9,456 nucleotides of DNA, from contig JACQNW010000079.1 in assembly GCA_016202845.1 (NCBI GenBank), forward strand, positions 1-9,456. The letters run 5' to 3'. The position numbers were made by a program, and so were the translations under genes. Below are positions 6,281 through 9,456 of the stretch, piece after piece (the first letter of the stretch is position 1; every line of letters begins with the position of its first letter). The notes under the pieces are model-generated. The model was given only the letters and a program-made list of their open reading frames with translations, was not told where the DNA came from and searched no databases. The DNA is from Candidatus Aenigmatarchaeota archaeon (GTDB lineage: Archaea > Aenigmatarchaeota > Aenigmatarchaeia > GW2011-AR5).

Positions 6281-7741
6281 TTAATCCTCCTCTAAAACCA
6301 GCGGATCATCCTGCGAATATTTGAGCCCGTATCGAAGAGCAAGCTCTGCTTTCGCAAATTCTGCCCCAAGATCAGCAGCATGCGTAAGCTGTGAAACAAG
6401 CCCCATAGAAACAATTTTTTTATAGATTGAAATATATGTATTGCCTTTTTCATTTATTTTAAATCTCATTGTATCGGCCTTATTCATATCAGAAGTGTAA
6501 TAGTCAACTAAAATTTCTTTTTTGTCCCTGTCAAGCTTTATTACAAAATTCCCTCTTGGGTCTGGAACAAACCTGTCAGGCAGCCTGTGCTTTTCAAGTA
6601 TTTCTTTTGCTCTGCTCCAGTCATGCTTGTAGATGTGCGCGCTGCAAGAGATAGTTGTCAAAGGCCCCATATCAAGCATCAAGGATTCTGAAATATGCTT
6701 TTGTATTTTTCTCAGTCCAAAAGCATTCAAAGGCCATGCGGAGAACATGTCATTGCTTCTAAGATAACATGTGAGAAAAACCTTTTCATCTTGCACCAAA
6801 GCCTGCAAAACAACCCAGCATGGGGGGTTTGTGCTTTTCATGTCTTTCTCATGATGCCATGTGACAGCTATTGCCCTGCGGGAATATTTTGTCTGGCGCA
6901 GGTCATTTATTATGTAGTCGACTTGATTTTTCCCAACATCATATTCTAGAAGACGATTTCCATAAGTGTATTCAGTGCCTTCAGGTATTTTGCCTGTCAT
7001 GATTTGAGGGTAATAATTTTCCAGTTCATCTTTCCCGAACCAAAGCCACTTTTCCATGGCAGGATTGTCAGGATCTTCGTCTTCAATTATGGCAACAAGG
7101 TTTACCAACTCTCTTTGGTCAGAGCTATGCTGGCTTTTTTTAATAGTGCCGAATTTCATGATTAAATTTAATATCTGGTACCAGGCATTGGAAACCTTTC
7201 TTTCTCTTATTATAAAACCTGTCTTCTCAGAACTTAATGTCTCCACAGCCGCAACAGGCGGCATTGGAAAAATCTTGGGTTCGCCAAAAGCGGGCAGCTT
7301 GGGGGAAGATTTTATCGCTTCAAATATTTTTTTAGAATCCACAGTGCCGCGCATGTCAATAATCCTTACATTTTTCCTGAAATCTTCTATGGCAGAAGCC
7401 GGTATTTCTTTTTCCAATGTAAAAGACATTCCTGATATTCTGTGATTTTCATCAATTCCAGCTTCCATTAACTTGATGAGCATTTCACCGCTTTTTGTTA
7501 TGTCGATGCCGCAAAGAATGACATAGCGAATATTGGGATTGGAAAGCACTGAACGCAGAAGGTAGTTTATGCCTTCATTATAGTACAGGTTGCCTGCAAT
7601 GACAAAGTTATCTTTGCCAATGTTCTTTGTCACAACTTCCTTCAAAGTCCATAGGGAGCATATTGCAACATTTGATTCTGTGTCCCCCTTTATCAGATTG
7701 TCAGAAAAGTAAAAAGGCCAGTCCTTGTCAATATTAACCAT
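6281..7741 (-). CDS. MtrA-like (DUF4346) domain fused to archaeal-type thymidylate synthase
   Basis: 486 residues in two parts. Residues about 9-130 resemble subunit A of tetrahydromethanopterin S-methyltransferase and DUF4346 proteins: VAICSL (25-30), FVIAGNL (46-52), NPNIRYVILCGID (68-80), AGIDENHRISG (94-104). Residues about 175-470 are a ThyA-superfamily domain closest to the methanogen-type enzymes: YTYGNRL (258-264), SRRA (R288/R289), catalytic Cys308 in NPPCW, LRSNDMFSAWPLNAFG with R328, S329, D331 and N339, and SAHIY (H369, Y371). The dUMP-selecting Asn is kept, so a uracil substrate is expected. The carbon carrier is uncertain: methanogens use methanopterin, but folate is available here through DHFR. 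The MtrA-like part seems to lack the His that holds cobalt in MtrA. No Shine-Dalgarno; a TATA box about 26 bp upstream implies a leaderless mRNA. It is coupled to the membrane-protein gene downstream. Confidence 0.88.
   Translation of the reverse strand: MVNIDKDWPFYFSDNLIKGDTESNVAICSLWTLKEVVTKNIGKDNFVIAGNLYYNEGINYLLRSVLSNPNIRYVILCGIDITKSGEMLIKLMEAGIDENHRISGMSFTLEKEIPASAIEDFRKNVRIIDMRGTVDSKKIFEAIKSSPKLPAFGEPKIFPMPPVAAVETLSSEKTGFIIRERKVSNAWYQILNLIMKFGTIKKSQHSSDQRELVNLVAIIEDEDPDNPAMEKWLWFGKDELENYYPQIMTGKIPEGTEYTYGNRLLEYDVGKNQVDYIINDLRQTKYSRRAIAVTWHHEKDMKSTNPPCWVVLQALVQDEKVFLTCYLRSNDMFSAWPLNAFGLRKIQKHISESLMLDMGPLTTISCSAHIYKHDWSRAKEILEKHRLPDRFVPDPRGNFVIKLDRDKKEILVDYYTSDMNKADTMRFKINEKGNTYISIYKKIVSMGLVSQLTHAADLGAEFAKAELALRYGLKYSQDDPLVLEED
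6286..6292 (-). promoter_or_regulatory. Strong Shine-Dalgarno for the membrane protein
   Basis: Minus-strand GAGGAGG, formed by the Glu-Glu codons ending the upstream gene, lies 6 nt before ATG 6279. It fixes the start and indicates coupled translation. Confidence 0.8.
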
Positions 7742-7759
7742 AAGCTTTGTTTGTCTATG

Positions 7760-7771
7760 ATATTTTAATAT
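7760..7771 (-). promoter_or_regulatory. TATA box, leaderless promoter of the thymidylate-synthase-like gene
   Basis: The minus strand reads ATATTAAAATAT, centred about 25 bp upstream of ATG 7741. That places transcription initiation at or next to the A of ATG. No Shine-Dalgarno is present, in keeping with a leaderless transcript. Confidence 0.6.
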
Positions 7772-7807
7772 GACATAAGACTAAATTTCTTTTTGGATAC
7801 GGTAACA

Positions 7808-7826
7808 TTTTTCTTGGTAAGAAAAA
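7808..7826 (-). terminator. Hairpin with T-rich arm after the LysM gene
   Basis: TTTTTCTT (7808-7815) and AAGAAAAA (7819-7826) form a perfect 8-bp stem with a 3-nt loop, beginning about 25 nt downstream of the LysM-protein stop on the minus strand. The first arm reached by the polymerase reads TTTTTCTT, a plausible termination tract. The surrounding 109-bp gap (7742-7850) holds no RNA gene that I can see. Confidence 0.45.
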
Positions 7827-7850
7827 GGCTAGCAATGCTTTAATATTATG

Positions 7851-9257
7851 CTAAGCTGCCAAAGCCCTTTCTGCATAAGGCATTATGCTGCGTTTGTTCG
7901 TTATTGAATTATATTCTGTCTTTGAAAGCTTTTCTTTTGCCATGCGATAAATCCAACTTTCGCTTATTTCTATGCCAATGCTGTCAGAAAGTCTCTGCCT
8001 CACACTGCTGGCACCCATTGTTTTGTAAAGCGCTGTCGCCATGTCTGCAATTTGGTCATAAACTCCAAGCTTCTTGGCAAGCCCGCTGTAAAATACCGTC
8101 TTTCTTCCCCTTTTCTTCTGAATGCCAATATATTGAAGAAGCCTCGTATCGCCGCCTAGCTCATCAAAAGAATCTTGAATCTCTACATTCATAAGATCTT
8201 GAAGGTAGGTAGAATCAGTATCTTCGGAAAAACAAGCCTGTTCTCCGCTTGGTGCTCCACCAGTACTATTCTTTCCGTCAGCATTTACAGAGCCCTTTCT
8301 GCCTGATTTTCCGCCACCGGCAGGCGGACTGTCATCAGGGTCGTCATCCCTAATTCCAGCTGACTTTCTAAATTTATCAAAGTCATAAGCCGACAAAACT
8401 TGTGTTTCATTACCATGTTCCGGACCTAATTTTTTTGAGCTTGAAGGCAAAGCTCTATACCTGCGACCAGCAGAAGTCATCTCACCAATAGCGCCATGTC
8501 CTTCAACAAAAACTTTATTGACATATTCATGTTTTGCTGGACCAGGCGCTGTAGGTTCTGGCACTGACTGTCCAAGCTTAAGAGTGGTATCGCCCACACT
8601 GCGCACTGTGCCTTTGCTTGTAGCTTGGAATGGTTTTGAGGCTTTTTTTCTTGACCTGCCAAAATATCTGGCTGCATAAGCAGAAACGCCCGCCAATGCC
8701 AAGGCGGTCAAGCCCAGGACATATGGCAATCCAGAATCTTCTTCCTCAACCGGAGCAGTTGATGGCTTTGCAGGAGCAGCTCTTATGTTTTTTCCAGGCA
8801 AATTATGCGCTTGCGCGTTATAAGTCTTCAAGTCATAGCTATCATCAGAATTTTTGACAAAATATTTTTGGCCGTCAACAGGATTTTTGACAAGCGGTCC
8901 AACATCGTTATGGGCCGGCAATGTTTCATTAAAGCCGTCAATTTCAACAGTCTGTCCGGGATAAATAAGGTCGCAGTTTCTAGAACGTGAGTTGCAAACG
9001 TCAGGATTTATGGTTTTTGCATGGTCAGTCATCAAATCAATTGTAACAACATCCTTTTTTGCAATGCCGTGCGAGTCTCTTACTATACTCCACAAATTAT
9101 CACCTTTTACAACTGTATGATATTCTGAGCACTTCCTGACATGCTGAGGCACATTAACCACCTCATGATATTTCTGTGCTCCAGCTTCTGCACCCGCGAG
9201 CAATGCAGCAGCGCTTCCAGTTATCAACAAACTTCTGACAAAACTCTTGATGCTCAT
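7851..9257 (-). CDS. LysM-domain membrane protein with large cytoplasmic C-terminal region
   Basis: 468 residues. Residues 1-27 look like a Sec signal peptide (SIKSFVRS followed by a hydrophobic Ala/Leu stretch to AGAQ). Residues about 46-106 form a LysM module: YHTVVKGDNLWSIV, an intervening helix, INPD, then LIYPGQTVEI; Cys43, Cys88 and Cys95 are outside-facing and two could pair. LysM binds N-acetyl-sugar polymers such as peptidoglycan, chitin or glycans. A Pro/Glu-rich linker leads to one membrane helix (177-199) followed by RSRKK, so the rest should be cytoplasmic. Residues 205-345 are low-complexity (Gly/Ser/Pro/Asp-rich, probably disordered). Residues 355-445 are folded and helical, and SVRQRLSDSIGIEISESWIYRMAKEKL (418-444) looks like a helix-turn-helix ending in a recognition-type helix. 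A surface glycan sensor or anchor is possible. It has a TATA box 26 bp before the ATG and no Shine-Dalgarno (leaderless). Confidence 0.82.
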   Translation of the reverse strand: MSIKSFVRSLLITGSAAALLAGAEAGAQKYHEVVNVPQHVRKCSEYHTVVKGDNLWSIVRDSHGIAKKDVVTIDLMTDHAKTINPDVCNSRSRNCDLIYPGQTVEIDGFNETLPAHNDVGPLVKNPVDGQKYFVKNSDDSYDLKTYNAQAHNLPGKNIRAAPAKPSTAPVEEEDSGLPYVLGLTALALAGVSAYAARYFGRSRKKASKPFQATSKGTVRSVGDTTLKLGQSVPEPTAPGPAKHEYVNKVFVEGHGAIGEMTSAGRRYRALPSSSKKLGPEHGNETQVLSAYDFDKFRKSAGIRDDDPDDSPPAGGGKSGRKGSVNADGKNSTGGAPSGEQACFSEDTDSTYLQDLMNVEIQDSFDELGGDTRLLQYIGIQKKRGRKTVFYSGLAKKLGVYDQIADMATALYKTMGASSVRQRLSDSIGIEISESWIYRMAKEKLSKTEYNSITNKRSIMPYAERALAA

Positions 9258-9277
9258 GCTATAAAAAATGACACCAA

Positions 9278-9287
9278 CTTATTAAAG
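9278..9287 (-). promoter_or_regulatory. TATA box, leaderless promoter of the LysM gene
   Basis: Minus-strand CTTTAATAAG is centred about 26 bp upstream of ATG 9257, with no Shine-Dalgarno. On the plus strand it overlaps a copy (9269-9280, TGACACCAACTT) of the motif repeated in the palindromic element further upstream. Confidence 0.55.
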
Positions 9288-9318
9288 CATAGTGTTGTAC
9301 CAGTACTCCTGCATGTGT

Positions 9319-9448
9319 GTTCCGCCTTCTTATAGTTATAGTGAACCAAGTGAAGAATCAGGATATTATAACTTGGTTTACTATATGTGACCAATTTGTG
9401 TAATGCCTGAATATTAAGTTGGTCAGCTATAAGCCTATAAGGCAGAAC
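9319..9448. repeat. Nested imperfect palindrome: two inverted ~65-bp units
   Basis: The left half (9319-9383) and the reverse complement of the right half (9448-9384) align along their whole length with small gaps. Both start GTTC.GCC, continue TTATAG(gc)TTATAG, TGA(a)CCAA, TCAGG, TTGGT and end TATA at the centre (9382-9385). Each half also folds on itself: TATAGTGAACCAAGT (9337-9351) pairs with ACTTGGTTTACTATA (9371-9385) with one wobble, and TGACCAATTT (9388-9397) with AAGTTGGTCA (9416-9425) with one wobble. The short repeats TTATAG x2 (9330-9341), CTATAAG x2 (9427-9441) and CAGAAC x2 (9443-9456) lie at the edges. No protein is encoded. It could be a MITE-like mobile repeat, a multi-site operator or a structured RNA; it may continue past the window edge. 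Confidence 0.6.
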
Positions 9449-9456
9449 GTCAGAAC

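Noticed and set aside
6281..7741. TS-like gene as a deoxycytidylate hydroxymethylase
   Set aside because: The residue that is Asp in dCMP-acting family members is Asn (N339) here, favouring a uracil nucleotide.
7742..7850. tRNA or other RNA gene in the gap
   Set aside because: No cloverleaf arms, T-loop or box motifs are visible; only a TATA-like box and a small hairpin are present.
1..9456. A Pup-like modifier gene near the PafA/Dop-like gene
   Set aside because: No small ORF with a GGE, GGQ or similar di-glycine C-terminus and a plausible ribosome site was found on either strand; the absence in this window does not exclude one elsewhere.
9319..9456. CRISPR array at the right end
   Set aside because: The copies are inverted, diverged and joined without unique spacers; the pattern is a nested palindrome, not direct repeats with spacers.

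Overview
The window looks like a piece of chromosome from an uncultivated archaeon, possibly a DPANN-type lineage with compact gene packing. The strongest evidence is an archaeal-type translation initiation factor aIF5B (the short IF-2 form with the archaeal IPGW motif after NKID). Other signs are TATA-like boxes about 26 bp upstream of several start codons with no Shine-Dalgarno (leaderless transcripts), strong Shine-Dalgarno sequences only inside tight gene pairs, and a thymidylate synthase resembling the methanogen type. The phylum cannot be fixed from this sequence alone.

Layout. (1) Positions 2-697, plus strand: 3' part of a gene joining a HepT-like (DUF86) domain to a complete nucleoside diphosphate kinase; its 5' end lies outside the window. 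(2) Positions 694-2148, minus strand: a divergent homologue of the Pup ligase/depupylase family (PafA/Dop), convergent with gene 1 and sharing a TTAA stop overlap. (3) A 95-bp divergent promoter region with a perfect 10-bp inverted repeat. (4) infB (aIF5B), positions 2244-4004, plus strand. (5) From 4064 to 9257 everything is on the minus strand. Read in transcription order: a LysM/transmembrane protein; an MtrA-like-domain/thymidylate synthase fusion; a small five-helix membrane protein translationally coupled to it; a canonical ThyA; DHFR; and an unknown 113-residue protein coupled to DHFR. (6) The right end (9319-9448) is a roughly 130-bp nested imperfect palindrome built from two inverted copies of a ~65-bp unit.

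How the genes work together. ThyA plus DHFR make a complete folate-based dTMP synthesis module: ThyA oxidises methylene-tetrahydrofolate to dihydrofolate and DHFR regenerates it. A second ThyA-superfamily enzyme with an intact active site sits two genes upstream. NDK belongs to general nucleotide supply. aIF5B is housekeeping translation.

The most unusual item is the PafA/Dop-like protein. Pupylation is established mainly in actinobacteria and a few other bacterial groups. This homologue keeps the acidic metal/nucleotide motifs and the catalytic Asp region, has no room for a Dop-specific loop, and lacks the conserved NTRDEPHAD-like segment. No Pup-like GGE/GGQ-ending ORF is visible here, so its substrate is open.
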